A model generated the notes under the pieces. It made no database searches. It was not told where the DNA came from and was given only the letters and a program-made list of their open reading frames with translations. 64,000 bases of DNA from Omphiscola glabra (lineage: Eukaryota; Mollusca; Gastropoda; Lymnaeidae), in contig OZ024811.1 in NCBI GenBank assembly GCA_964017045.1, positions 12,367,818 through 12,431,817 of the forward strand. The letters run 5' to 3'. The translations under genes and the position numbers were made by a program. This document shows positions 9,631 to 24,000 of this stretch, piece by piece (positions within the stretch are counted from its first letter, which is position 1; each line of letters opens with the position of its first letter).

Positions 9631-12600
9631 ATGCCCAGAGAAATAAAAACTCCATTAAGGTATGTTACGGGAACAGATCAACAGCCAGCGGTGGTGAAAA
9701 AAAGGGGAAGGCCAAAGAAAATTGTTTCAGAACCTGTTGTTGTCATTGGGGATGGGGAGGACTCAGAGGTAGAAATATTAGATGAACCTAAACAACCAGC
9801 AAAAAGAAAGAAATGTGACGATGATCCAGACTGGGCTGCTGGGAAAAAGGTAGTTATTATATTAATTTTTTTACATTCTTCATAGCATTTTTTTTTTGTG
9901 TGTTTAAAAAAATTAAATTTATGAATGCTTGAACTTGTTTTCAATACTTGGATTTAAAATGGGATGATTAATTCAAAGTTGTATGCCTCTTGCACAAGAG
10001 GTATGGGGACTATAACAACTCTAAGGTGTCCTCCTGCTATTGTTATGGTTGTCAACCTTTTTTTTTTTTTGCAGGCATCTTTAAAAAAAAAAAGTGAATG
10101 CGATTTCAACAATTATAATGATGCATACTGTTGCTCATTTGGTCAGTTGTCATTGTGAAACATTCTTTTGTCTTTATCATGTTATGAGAAGTCTATTGAG
10201 TTGCGCATTATCAAGCCAGCACACAGCAATGACTTGGTTTGCCACCAGGGTTCATCTGTGGTATAAGTCCTGTTGTTTGTGGATTAAAAATTAATGCCTA
10301 GTGCAGACAACTTCATTGAAAATGATTGCCCTATAAAGCATACAACAAAGCCTATGCTTGTGGTGAGAGGTTGATATATGAGCTAACTAAATACGTCACA
10401 TTGAGAAATGGTGTTAATGAGCCGTCAAGTGTGAGCTCTTAATCCCCACCCGGCACACCTCCAGACGCCGGGTTTCCCCGCCGTTAGACCGTGCTGTGGC
10501 ACACCTGGGGGTTGACCGAAAACGCTGCGTTTAAAGCTTTCGCAGTCGACTCCACCAGAGGGTCTGGGCGGGTTTGCTTCCACTCCGGGGGAATTGGTGT
10601 GGCGTTACCACCGCCCAGGGAGTTTTTCGGTCGGGGCGAAACTGTTGCCTAGGAGCAGCTTTCTCACCGCTGCATAGCTATAATCATCGGCATGGGTTTT
10701 ACTGCCACACAAGCCTCATATCCATTAACGGCAACAAGTAATCATGTTATTGCATTACTATTCCTGTTGCATTGGGAGTCATGCGGTCGGCCAGGGATTT
10801 TGGCACGCCCCGAAGAAGCAAACCCCATGTGTTTGCCCCCAAGTTTCCTTGGAGACACTCCAGCTTTCTCAGAATGGATGAGCTAATTCAACAAAGCTCT
10901 TCTGACGAGTCAACTACAACAAACAATGATATTGGAGTGTCCGCAGTGAATAAAAAAATTCGTAAGTCTGAAATATTCAACAAATTTTCAATCATTTTAA
11001 AAATTCACTCTCTTAAAGACTCCCTCGGGTCGACCCAGAGGAAGACCAGAAAAGTTGAAGGATAAAACTCACCTACCCACCATCCCACCAGCACCAACAA
11101 TACAAAAACCAAATGAAGGTATCTTACCAAGTGTTCAAGCTCAAAAGAAGCCAGCGCCAGCTTCAAAGCCAGCACCAGCCTCTAAACCTGTGCCAGCATC
11201 TAAGACTGTGCCAGTTTCTACAGTAGTCGAGTTGTTTATGGAATGCAAGGATGAACCTCTTAGTCAGATCCAGGTATTGTTTTCAAATGGGGGTACATAA
11301 GTCATGTAGTCAGATCCAGGTATCGTTTTCAAATGGGGGTACATAAGTCACGTAGTACATAGTTAGATCCAGGTATTGTTTTCAAATGGGGGTACATAAG
11401 TCACGAAGTACTTAGTCAGATCCAGGTATTGTTTTCAAATGGGGGCACATAAGTCACGAAGTACATAGTCAGATCCAGGTATTGTTTTCAAATGGGGGCA
11501 CATAAGTCATGTAGTACATAGTTAGATCCAGGTATTGTTTTCAAATGGGGGCACATAAGTCACGTAGTACATAGTCAGATCCAGTTATTGTTATCAAATG
11601 GGGGCACATAAGTCACGTAGTACTTAGTCAGATCCAGGTATTGTTTTCAAATGGGGGTACATAAGTCACGTAGTACTTAGTCAGATCCTGTTATTGTTAT
11701 CAAATGGGGGCACATAAGTCACATAGTACTTAGTCAGATCCAGGTATTGTTTTCAAATGGGGGTACATAAGTCACGTAGTACATAGTTAGATCCAGGTAT
11801 TGTTTTCAAATGGGGGTACATAAGTCACGAAGTACTTAGTCAGATCCAGGTATTGTTTTCAAATGGGGGCACATAAGTCATGTAGTACATAGTTAGATCC
11901 AGGTATTGTTTTCAAATGGGGGCACATAAGTCATGTAGTACATAGTTAGATCCAGGTATTGTTTTCAAATGGGGGTACATAAGTCACGAAGTACTTAGTC
12001 AGATCCAGGTATTGTTTTCAAATGGGGGCACATAAGTCACGTAGTACTTAGTCAGATCCAGGTATTGTTTTCAAATGGGGGTACATAAGTCACGTAGTAC
12101 TTAGTCAGATCCAGTTATTGTTATCAAATGGGGGCACATAAGTCACATAGTACTTAGTCAGATCCAGGTATTGTTTTCAAATGGGGGTACATAAGTCACG
12201 TAGTACTTAGTCAGATCCAGTTATTGTTATCAAATGGGGGTACATAAGTCATGTAGTCAGATCCAGGTATTGTTATCAAATGGGGCCACATAAGTCACGT
12301 AGTCAGATCCAGGTATTGTTATCAAATGGGGCCACATAAGTCACGTAGTCAGATCCAGGTATTGTTATCAAATGGGGGCACATAAGTCACGTCGTCAGAT
12401 CCAGGTATTGTTATCAAATGGTCAGAGCTGTTTTTGTCTTGGTGATTTAGCGTCACATATTTCTTCACTTTATATCAGATACCCCCCAATTTTGCGGTAA
12501 GAAGATTTCTGTCAGACTTAAGAGCACTGATAATTAAACAATTTAGAAACAGCCGTATAGTATAACCATGTCTTTTCAGATTTATGTAAAATTATCTTAC

Positions 12601-15600
12601 TGAGAGCATTTGACGAAATCCTAATCAAATTTGCCAAGAAACTTTTCCCGTACAAATCTTGGGCGGTTACATTAGAATGAACTAAAATATTTTTGGAAGC
12701 CATTTTTTTTTTTTTGGTTTCAATTTTAGATCCAAACTGCAAAAAAAGAGCAAGCCCAGTTTGAACAGTCACAGACACTTGTTAAAGCAGCAAGAGAAGG
12801 GCGCCTTATTTTTCTCCCAGGAGGAAACACACAAATTCTAGGTTGGTTTCCAATCTGCTATTAACTTGGTCATTTCTTGGAAAAAGGGGGGGGGGGGGGG
12901 TTTGCATTGGGATACTCAGTCCTTTTGTGGGATCCATAAATCACATTTAATCAATTAATAAAGGCACTTAATGTCTCAGTCTGTCTCGGTTTCATCCTTC
13001 ATGACCGCCCACAGTTAATGTCTATAGGATATTCCTGTCTCCCATCATCCTTCATGACCGCCAACAGTTAATGTCTATAGGATATTCCTGTCTCACATCA
13101 TCCTTCGTGACCGCCCACAGTTAATGGCTATAGGATATTTCTTGCTGAACTTCTTATCTGTAGGATTGCCACTATTTTATCAGCAATGGTTGTGTTGCTT
13201 TTTTTTATGGGGTGGGGGCACGTCAAGATTTTCTCATGCTTTCCCCAGTGATTTGAGTGATTTTTTGATTCAGGGATTTTAAAAATTTAATTCAGTTTTT
13301 ATAATGAACTCGAATGCTTATTTTAAGTACGTGAATACAATTTAAAAAAATTTAGGTTTTTACTTTGTATCGACTAAAAAAAAAATTAATTTCAGAAAAA
13401 CCTTTCTCCATGGTCTACACACCCCAGACACCACCAACACCAGTAGCAAGGATGCCAGCTCCAACACCAGCACAAACCCCACCATCGTTGAATACCCAGA
13501 TCAGGTAGGGGGTGTTTTTTGTCTGCTTAGAGGTTGTTTTGTGATGAGTTTACACAAATCAAAATAGGGTATCATCCAATTCAATTCTGGAAGTCATAAA
13601 CTTGTGGAGGAGGTGAACTGTCGTAAATGAGCTTGAAGTGTGCGTCAAAGCATAGATTTTTTTTTGTCTCTGTCTTAAACTTTTTTATATATTTTTTTAA
13701 TATTTAAATATTTTTTTTTTATTGCCCAGTCACTTGAAATTGGTATAGAAAATTATAAATTGCTTTTGCTTAATTTTTAGTACCTTTGAAAATTTAAAGA
13801 TGAGTTTATTTTGGGGTTGGGTAGTGTGGTGTGATATTTACAATTTTTATGAATCTGTTTAAAAAAAAAAACAAAGTCATGCGCGCACACTAATTGCATC
13901 AGTGATTTGGTGCAAATTTTATACCGTGAGATTTTTGTATGAAGCTGGCATCATTATGCACTATAGAAAGAAGATCTATAGATGTACAGAAAATTGCATG
14001 AAAAGTAAGTACTGTTAAGTATATTTATTGCAATATATAAAAATTTTTGTACATTCCACTTAATTGTATTTAAAATCTTTTTTTTTTGATAACCTCAAAG
14101 TTTTTGCTTGTTATAGTAGGTTCCATTATTTTCATTATGTCATTTGATTATAAGGATAGATTATACCATTCTTAAATTACGGGATCAAACCATCTGTGAC
14201 TCTTGCAGATTTCTTTTCCCCTCAGTTTTTTTACAGATATGAAAAAAATAAAAAATTAGTTAACATTGTTACCTGCCACCAATTTCAGCTTGAGATAAAA
14301 ACAATTAATTTTTTTTTTACATGTGTAAATAGTTGAGAATACAGTCATTCCTGTTATTTTTTTCCAACATGCCCTGATCCTCTGAACTTTAATTTTTCTT
14401 CAAGTGAAAGACAGATTCTTTTTTCCCTTCATGATGAACATGACAGTGGAGCTATTACTAGAGAAATACAAGATTTTTTATTTGTATTGTTCAAACACTT
14501 GTTTTATTCTACAAAGTATGAGGAAAAACTGTTTCAAATGTAGTAAGATTACATTTTTATGTGAGCACATCACTATTTTGCAGTTTTGTTTAGCTTGAGT
14601 TTTTTTTTTTTTTAGTTCTGTCCAAGCATACTTAAGCTTACTTAAGTGGTTTTTTAATCTTGAAATCTTTAACATTTTGTTTTGTTCATTCCAGGTCTAA
14701 AAAACCAGAAGCTCCGGTTCAAGAGTATAAGATTGGTGGTTGGGTGAAGAGGGTAAATGGTACTTCCAAACCACAGCAGGGCCAAGCCCATTCCAAGCCG
14801 CAGCAGGGCCAAGCCCATTCCAAACCACCGCAGGGCCAAGCCCATTCCAAAACGACAAGGGCAGGCAAGGATAAATTCAAAACCAACAAGGAAAACATAA
14901 GGATGAAACAAAGGCTTCATGAGAGATCCAAAGTTGCCAAATTTTCAAGGTATCGCTATATTTCATCACAGGTAGACCCAAGAATTATATTTTATAAAAA
15001 AACGTTAACAAAAGTCATCCTTGAAGGGTATTCTGATAATTTTGAATATTATTATATGTCGTTTTCTTAGATGTCAAACATGGCCATTGTTTGGATTTTG
15101 TAGTTCATTTCTTAATTGTCCCCAAGTTTGTGATAATTAAGGAGAAAGAAACAATGCTTCTTTATAGTTCAAGGATAAATCTGAGCAAAGGCATGCCAAT
15201 TTTTCTTTTCATTGTTTTACAGTAGCAGAGCAGCCACCAGACTGCACAGACAACTGAGGAGAAACGTGCAACATTCAGAAAAATATGCAGCATATCTTGA
15301 AGAGAAGAGGGGAAAACTGGAGAGGAGTGGGAAAAAGAAACCACAGAAATATGAGAGTGAAGGTACTCAGTCAGGGGAAAAGAGCTTGAAAAGAGAACCT
15401 GAAAACAGGCAGCTAGTAGCACATAGCAAGAGAGTAGTTTCCAAAAGAGAAAGGTCAGCACCAGAAGAAAAGATAGTCTTGTTAAGGTTAAGCCGTGCAC
15501 ATAGAGTGAGAGGAATCTTATACTTAGAGTGAGAGGAATCTATTAAAAACTCAGAAGTGTATATTAACAAACTTTTAACTAAGATTAATTATTTTTCAAA

Positions 15601-18024
15601 TTTGATTTTTTTTTTGTTGTATAACCCAGTAGCGCTAATAAATGTTGATAACCCAGAAGCTCAAAGTTTAATTTTAACAATTGAACCACTCACAAGTTCA
15701 CCTCTGGTGAGTTCCAAGTCCATTTTAATATAACTATGGGGAACTCGTAGACGAGCAGATTAATAGTACTAGAAAAATTTAACTTTTACATTAACCTTAT
15801 CATGTGAAGGAATTCAACTTAAGAAAAGAGAATCGGTTCATTGCCTGCCCTTGGAATTTCATAATTAATTTGGAAAAGAAAAAATTTGGTTGGAAAACAT
15901 ACATTTCAGCTTGAGATGCAAACATCAACGGCAGTTTCGAGTCGCTAAAGGAATGGAGGATTTCCCCTGCTATTCCTTGAATGTCTTGTTAATCAATTTT
16001 AACAAAAATGTGGTTTTAATAACTAATAAACTTGATGAAACTTTAAAATGGATTTGTTTGTTCCTTTTTCAGCTGTTTTAGTTTTTTGTTTTAGTGTAAC
16101 AAAACTTGTAACCCAAGGTCAGTGGTGCTCAAAATGTGAGTGGGAATCCTCTTTGGTGTTTCTAAGGTTTTGGTTTTGTATGGTGTCCACAAGAATATCA
16201 TTTTACAATGGGATAGGGTACCACTAAAAGGTTTGTGCACCACTGGCACTTCTTATTTCTAAAAAATAATATGCCTTTTTTTTTTTTTGGTTGTTGTATG
16301 TTTGTTGTGTAGCTATTGACATTTCAAACTTGATAATCAGATTTGTTATCTTTCATTGGAATTTTTGTTTTGTCTCTTCCGCAGTGCCAATCGTCCTGTG
16401 TCGCCAGATCTGGTCATTGTTGGTGAGACGCCTCCACGGAAACAGTCCTCTGTAAGTGCCTTTTACATAAGTGGCACCCGTTGTGTCAGCGCCTGTTATG
16501 TAATTTACCAGCCATTTCAGCCCCCACTTTGTAATTACTTGTTATGTTAGGACCTATTATGTGAGTAATATCAGTTATGTACCACTAACGTTGTTAGGAC
16601 CTATTGTGTGAGTAGTATCAGTTATGACAAAATGAATGACCATATCGCTTAGAACATGGCATCCTTACATGTCTGGCCATGTTCTAAGCGATTTGTGTCA
16701 CTTCTCTAGCTTCATTTTTCTGCATGTTGACCAAATAGAGATACCTTTTATTGGTATGTTTTTTTCCCCACAGTCACTAAGAAGCCCGGTAGTCCCTAGT
16801 CCAATAAGTCCTGCAACTCCAACAGGTAAGGATGTCAATATACTTACAATAATGTTTTTAAAAAAAAAAAATTTTTTTTTAAATTTCCAACAAAACTCTT
16901 AGTAGAGGTTAGGTTTTTCTAAAGTAGTGCTAATTCAAACCCCTTCCAACTAGGTTCAAAATTTGTGCCAGAGTACAGTTGCCTTGGTTCTTCAATCAGT
17001 TTAAGAAGCCCAATTCATGAATCTGCACCTTGCTGGCACGTGCTCAAGCTTCTTACTCCCGTCAATCACTTTGGTTTTCTTTATTTTTGCGTGCTTTAAA
17101 CTTTGCTGTTGAGTTTAGACCTGGGATTTGGAGCAGGCATTTTTTTTTGGGGGCTGATCTCTGCTCCAGCTTCCACTCCGAGCTATGGCAAAATAAAAAT
17201 GTGGGGAGGGTCGTGCAAAGTGCTAGCTGGTAGAATACTGTGGCAACATAGCTGGTAGAAAAGTGGGGCAACACTAACATGGCTGGTAGAAAGGTGGGGC
17301 AACACTAATATGGCTGGTAGAAAGGTGGGGCAACACTAACATAGCTGGTAGAAAAGTGAGGCTACACTAACATAGCTGGTAGAAAAGTGGGGCAGCAGCT
17401 GGTAGAAGAGTTAAGCAGTAAGACATTTTACCAGCTCCTGGTAAAAAGACCCGGATCCACAGCTCTGAGCTCTGCTCCAAATCCAAAGTTAAAGCCCTCA
17501 TTCATGATTGACAGTTTTGCTTTTTTTCTTCCAAGGCAATTTTGTGCCTGGTACACATGGAATGGGTGTTAAGCTGCCTCAAGGATGGCAACCCTTGGAG
17601 CCCAGCACATCAAACACTCCTCCCAGTCAGCAACTGGCGCCCGTTCAAACCGCCCACTCAAAATCTCAGGCTTTCCCAGAGACAATAACATCTGTGCAAG
17701 CCAAGGCCCAGTCTGAGGCTATTGCCTATCTGAGGTAATGTTTCCCCCATTGTTGTCTGTGATTTTTGGTCTGTTGGGAATTTAATGTCATGGCATCCTG
17801 CCACATTTTAATTAATTGGCAATCACATTTATCACTGAGTCCCCTGCTACGTGTAACTTGTTGCCTTCACATGAGCCATGACTCTTTTGAGTCTTGACTG
17901 AGGCTTTTTTTTTTTTTCCCCCACTTCAGACAGCAGATGCAGCAACAGGCCCAAGCCAAGGCAGAATCAGAACCCATGAAGAAGAGAACCAAAAAACTGG
18001 CTCAAATGGAAGCAGATGACAGTG
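9631..18024 (+). CDS. N-terminal exons of the zinc-finger gene: AT-hook and disordered Pro/Gln-rich region
   Basis: The first eleven coding exons give residues 1-571. They start with KKRGRPKK, an AT-hook-like minor-groove DNA-binding motif. After it the chain is low in complexity. There is a PAPASKPAPASKP run in exon 3 and a three-fold nine-residue repeat with core QGQAHSKP in exon 6 (14770-14850). A basic Arg/Lys-rich stretch fills exon 7, Ser/Pro-rich SPVVPSPISPATPT is in exon 9, and a Gln-rich segment is in exon 11. No catalytic domain is seen. Disorder is inferred from composition. Exon 7's donor (AG|GTTAAG at 15487) was chosen because it joins exon 8 in the frame ANRPVSPDLVIVGETP; read-through ends at a stop near 15530. 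Confidence 0.7.
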
Positions 18025-21000
18025 GTGAGATGATGCTCTGATTACCTTTGTTTTACTACCTTAAAAACCTGCAGCAATCAGATGTGGGATAAGACAGTTT
18101 AATGTCACAGACCCAGTGCGTTTATAAAAAAAAATTTAAATGTGAGATGATTAGATTCTTTTTGTTGATCTGGGTGACTGGAAGTGAGTGTCTATATCAT
18201 GCGCAAAGTGCCAAAGATATACAAATTCATTTGTTCCCTAATCTTTTGTGCCTTACTTTGAAGGAAAGGATTCACCCTGATTTAGCTGATGTTAAGTAAC
18301 TGATGAAGTGGGTTGGCTGTAGCCTCCAAAATTCTTTTTATTTTGAAGTGTTTAGTTAGTAACTCTCCCCTGAATTCTTCTTGAGGGCATGTCTATTGAC
18401 CAGTTTCCTAAGGCCGGATCTAGAAATACCGAGGCCGCCGCCATCTTGTTGAAAACAGGTCTCTATCCTTCTGTTTTCATTAAGATAATAAGGGGATTTC
18501 CAGTACCTTGCTTTTATCAATATAGATTTTTTTAAAGTTTAAGCAGCACTAATTTTTTATAAGTTAAACATTTTTGGTCCATGTCTTTGTGAGGAAAAGA
18601 TATAAAATTTACATTACTAATTGTTTCTGAGATTCCAACTTGAGCCAAACTTAAAGAATGGTAATAGTGGGCAGAGACTGCAATTAGGCTAGCAAAAAAG
18701 GAAATGAGTAAAACAAAGTATGGGGAAAATCTGAAAAAAGGAACGCAACAAAACAATGAACCTGTCTGCAGGAAGCCTTCATCAGTGAACAAACAACAGA
18801 AAAAACAATAAAATTTAAAAAATGGCACTCGGCTGAAAAGTAGTATCCGAGAGGGCAGCAAAAGAATTGTGACAGAAAGTAAGTGTTTCGTTCTTTTTTT
18901 TCCTTCAGGTTTTCCCTTACTTTACTCATTTCCAAATTAAAAGAATCTAATAATTGTAATATTAATATGACACCTGCGTATTGGTGAGTTTTTGAATTTA
19001 CCATTCTAAAAGTACTGAAAAGGGGGTAGCTTCTTCTTGAAGCTGGTTATTTCTCTGTGACATATCGGTAAAAAATTAAAAGAATCTAATAATTGTAATA
19101 TTAATATGATACCTGCGTATTGGTGAGTTTTTGAATTTACCATTCTAAAAGTACTGAAAAGGGGTAGCTTCTTCTTGAAGCTGGTTATTTCTCTGTGACA
19201 TATCGGTAAAAAATTAAAAGAATCTAATAATTGTAATATTAATATGACACCTGCGTATTGGTGAGTTTTTTAATTTACCATTCTAAAAGTACTGAAAAGG
19301 GGTAGCTTCTTCTTGAAGCTGGTTATTTCTCTGTGACATATCGGTAAACTTGTGATTAAAAAAAAAAATCATAAAATGATTTAAGCTTTCATTGGGTACT
19401 AACAAATATTTTTTAAAGCTTGAAATCCGATTTATGATCCATTTTTTTAATTGGACAAATTGGTTGGCATTACAGTGGTACTATTATAATGGGAGGTAAG
19501 CAGTCACATATTGGAGAATAAAGTAGTTTTGAACATCCGATTCTAAAAATACATAAACATGTGCTTGTGTGCTTTGTTCTTTTATTTAAGGTAACTGGGT
19601 GCCTTTAGATGAATACTATTATGGCAAGATGGAGGGAAACCCCACCTACCAAGAACAGAAGGGAGAGCTCAGATTTAAAGTAAGTGCACTTTTTATTAGA
19701 TTCTCTCTAAATGATACTTTTTTATTTCAGTGTGCCGTCTTAAAAGTATCTGTTAATCACTCACAGGTGCCAGCTATATGCATTACATGCACGCAATTTT
19801 TTTTAGCACATAGCCCTGATATTTAACGGATGTGTTGCTCATTATTAGTTCTCTGCTACATTTTTTTTTAAACTTGATTTAAAATTGATTTTCTGCAAAT
19901 TTTATATCTGATTCATGAAACAAGAGCTTTAAAGTCAAAATTTGGTTTCGTGGATTCAAATAAACACCTCACTCTACACATACAAAGTTAAATGATGGTC
20001 CTAATGCTGAACCTTTCCTTTTTAGTGCTGGTACTGTAACAAGATGCTGTACAACAATGTGGCAGCCATGATGCACATCCAGGGTCACATTGATTCTGAG
20101 AGGCAGGTCAATCTGGACCTGAGTGACCTGACACAGTGCAAGCACTGCTACAAACAATTTGACACACCATTTGAGATGCAGACTCACATTGAGAAGGTGA
20201 TTAAAAAAAAAATGTATTAGCCTATTTTTTAGTTGTTATGGTCACAAAAATATCAAGATAGATAGATGTTCTTATATCAGTTGTATCAGAAGTAAAATAA
20301 AGAACTATAAAAATATATAAACGTCAGTCTGCTACTTTGGGAAGTGACCCTTTTTTAGATGTGTGATGAAAATAGTTGTGAAATGTTTATTTATTTCCAA
20401 TAACATACAATACTGTGCGGTTTTTTGAGATGATAAAATACTATTCTGAAATGATATTGTACTATTTTGAGAGTTCTAGGGAACCACATCAGTTGTATGT
20501 TAACTAAAATATCAACCAGTTTGATCACTGACATTAAGATGACACAGTGTCACGAAAGTTTAAGTGTCAACTCTATACAACCCTATCAACTTGGATTCTC
20601 ACTTGCTTCATTAATTCCTTTATAAATCAAAGAAATCAAGATATTGAAATCAACATGGGATGTAATTTTTATGATTCAAAATACACAAAGAAGCCCTAAA
20701 TGATTCTAAATGTTTTTAATCCTAAAAGTTGTGTTAGTTAATCCTAAAAGTTGAGTTGTTCAATCATAAAAGTTGTGCTGGTTAATCATAAAAGTTGAGT
20801 TGTTTAATCATAAAAGATTTTGTTTTCAATACCAATGTACTTATGTGTCATATTTGTCTGGTGCAATAAAACCCTTGTCTTTCAGGTTCACATGAACAAC
20901 ACCAATGTGCTCCTGTGTCGTATCTGTGAGAAAGACCATGAGAATCGCCATGCCTTAACTGACCACATGAGGAGGAACCACAATGCATGCGAGATGCCCT

Positions 21001-24000
21001 ACATTTGCCAGCTGTGCAAGTTCAGGTCATCAATGTACAGTGATGTTGTTGATCACTTTAAGAAGGTGAAGATGTAAACAGCTGTTTTCTATTGACATTT
21101 CTGACACTTGTTCCTAAGGAAAGCTGCAGTAAATTAAGAGCCTGAGCATTGTGACTCAATTGTGTCACAGTATGTTTTCTCTTTGGGGAAGTTTCAGTGA
21201 AGAATTGATTTTGTTGGGGAACATGATCCCGCCGTGATATTTAAATTATTTTAAATTATTTTAAAAAGGTTTAAAAAATGTGTTTCGCATTTGATTCTTT
21301 CCATAAGCAGTTGATTCTTTCCACTGAAATAGCTATGGAAATAAATTCTGTCGCAGTTGTTTGTTTGTTTTTTTTCAAAATAGGCTGTAGTAATCAACTC
21401 ATGTAAGCCAAAGTCAATGTGGATAATGTTTTGGTATTATCCAAATTTGCTTAAAACTAAGTGAAAAGGATTTTTTTTTGTTAAATAGGGTCTAGAGCAT
21501 ATGTATTTTTTAAAACTTTGTCTATAGTTCAGTCTTCCACTGTCGTGAAATAAGTTGATAGTTCATTCTCCCACTGTCATGAAATATGTTGACAGTTCAG
21601 TCTGCCACTGTTGTGTAATATGTTTAATTTAGTTACTTGAAACAAGCCTGTTTTTTTCTTTCCTCCCCAGAAACACAACAGTTCTGAGTCCATGCTGTGT
21701 CTGTATTGTCTCAGGGTGTTCCACGTTCGTTTTGTCAGCCAGGGATGGGGTCAGACCTCAATTTATTACAACCACCTCATGAAACATCAGGTTAGTAACT
21801 TATTCACTTGCACTTACTTCTCTGTCGAAATAAACAAAAACAAAATTTGGCAGAAAGTGAAAGAGAATCGTAAAACTAAGTGTTGAATGGTCGTCACAAA
21901 TGTATAAACCAGATAAAAAATAACCATTTACTTTTCTATACTACCTCATAGAGCATCATTACCTGCTAAAGCACAAATATTTTTTTTTTTTTAAAATTAA
22001 TCGTGATAGTATTATTAGCAGATTGCAAATCAAGTGAAAATGAAAAGTGGAGATTATTTTATTGTAACATTTTAAATTGAATGATGACTAGTGTGTCTTA
22101 AGTTACTGCTCTCTCAAATGACTAAAAAGCTCTAACTCTAAGAGAGCTTCAGGTGAAAATCACTGACAGCTGCTTTCCCCTTGTATTTCAGATAAAACAT
22201 TGCTGTAGGAAATGCCAGCACTGTAAACTAATCTTCTTAAACCCAGGTGATCTCAAAGCTCATCGTAAACTGGACCATATGCCGAATCAGAAAGGAGTCA
22301 TTGGTAGGCTTGTGGCTTTAGAACCATACATTTTGGATAATGATTGCTTCAATGTTTGTAACACCTTCATAAGCCAAAGTTTCTTTAAGGTCTGCTTATT
22401 TTAAAAAGCAAAAATGTGGAAACTGCGTAAGTCTCTTGGTACATTTGATACTGTTGAAAGTTTGGGGTAACTCTCATTTTACCGATATCAAATTGTGTGT
22501 CGTTAACATTTCTAACAGAAGTATTAATAAACATTTCAGCTAAGGTTTATAATTTTATATGCTTGTCTGTAAATATAAGAAGAATATGTAGTGAGTGGTC
22601 TTCGGTTGTTTACATGTTGCTGATAGAAAGCGGAAATCTCACTATTAAAATTAAAGTCCTCATATTTGTTTTTCATTTTATCGATTAAATATTTTATTGG
22701 TAGATATCTTTTTTAAATTTAATTTTTAAAAATATTTTTATGGTCCAATACATAGTTTGAAATTAAGAATTTACACAAGAGAACTGTAGGAAAATAATGA
22801 AATAAAAATGTAATGCAAGCATCTATGAATTTATACCACTAGATGTTCAGTCACATATTTATTTAGCAGATATGTCCTTTAAAACAACCCTCGTGTGAAC
22901 AGAAGTATGTACAGGTATATTGGGTGATGTCATTTTTGGATGAGAGAATGACCTTAAATCTCAAAAGAGTTAATATGTAAAAAAACAAAAAAAAAAACAA
23001 TTATTAATTAGCACCTGATCGAATGTTTTGTCACTTAGCACCTGATGGAATGTGTTGTCACTTAGCACCTGATGGAATGTGTTGTCACTTAGCACCTGAT
23101 GGAATGTGTTGTCACTTAGCACCTGATGGAATGTTTTGTCACTTAGCACCTGATGGAATGTGTTGTCACTTAGCACCTGATGGAATGTTTTGTCACTTAG
23201 CACCTGATGGAATGTGTTGTCACTTAGCACCTGATGGAATGTGTTGTCACTTAGCACCTGATGGAATGTGTTGTCACTTAGCACCTGATGGAATGTGTTG
23301 TCACTTAGCACCTGATGGAATGTGTTGTCACTTAGCACCTGATGGAATGTTTTGTCACAGGTATGAATGCCAAGTACACCACCCCTCATCAAGTGATGAT
23401 CAAAGTGACGGAGAAATGTGACAGTGTGGGTGGCATCAAGTCTCTGAATGTTCCAGCCGTCAAGAAAATCATGGATCACAAACTGATATTCCCACCCAGC
23501 CTTTACAAGGTCAAGTGCATCGAGTGCAAGATGCTCATGGGAATACCCGACCACTACAAGTATGTAGTGTATTAGATCATAGTTTTTATATTTAAAAAAA
23601 AAAAACTGCAGATCCTTCTGTGCATACTGAAAATATGCCTATAGTAATTGACTTAATAATCTGCGTTTTTAACCTTTCTGGTTTCATGTTGAATCCAGTC
23701 GACATGCACCTGGTTCAAACTAAAGTTTGTGGTATATATTTTTAGTCTCTAATTACGAAAAGTAATTTTGCAGCTGTTTCAGTTTTGAAAGAAGTAAGTT
23801 TAAATGTGACCGTAACAGCGATAGACTCATAGCTGTTAAATTACCTTTTATCTGGCCATAAGCTGTATCGTCAGATCTTTGAAGAATTAAATTGCTTTAG
23901 TGACATTAAAGTTTATCCCCAACTTAGTTACCCTTAAAATTACGATGATACTGAGAGACACAACCGTCTTGTTGCTACAAAGAAGGCTGTCTCCTGATTT

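Noticed and set aside
11262..12420. CRISPR-like regular array
   Set aside because: Units are contiguous with no variable spacers, in a eukaryotic intron; an ordinary minisatellite.
22970..23554. 194-codon minus-strand open frame of nine-residue repeats
   Set aside because: It is the mirror of the 27 bp minisatellite, whose length is a multiple of three and so keeps many frames open.
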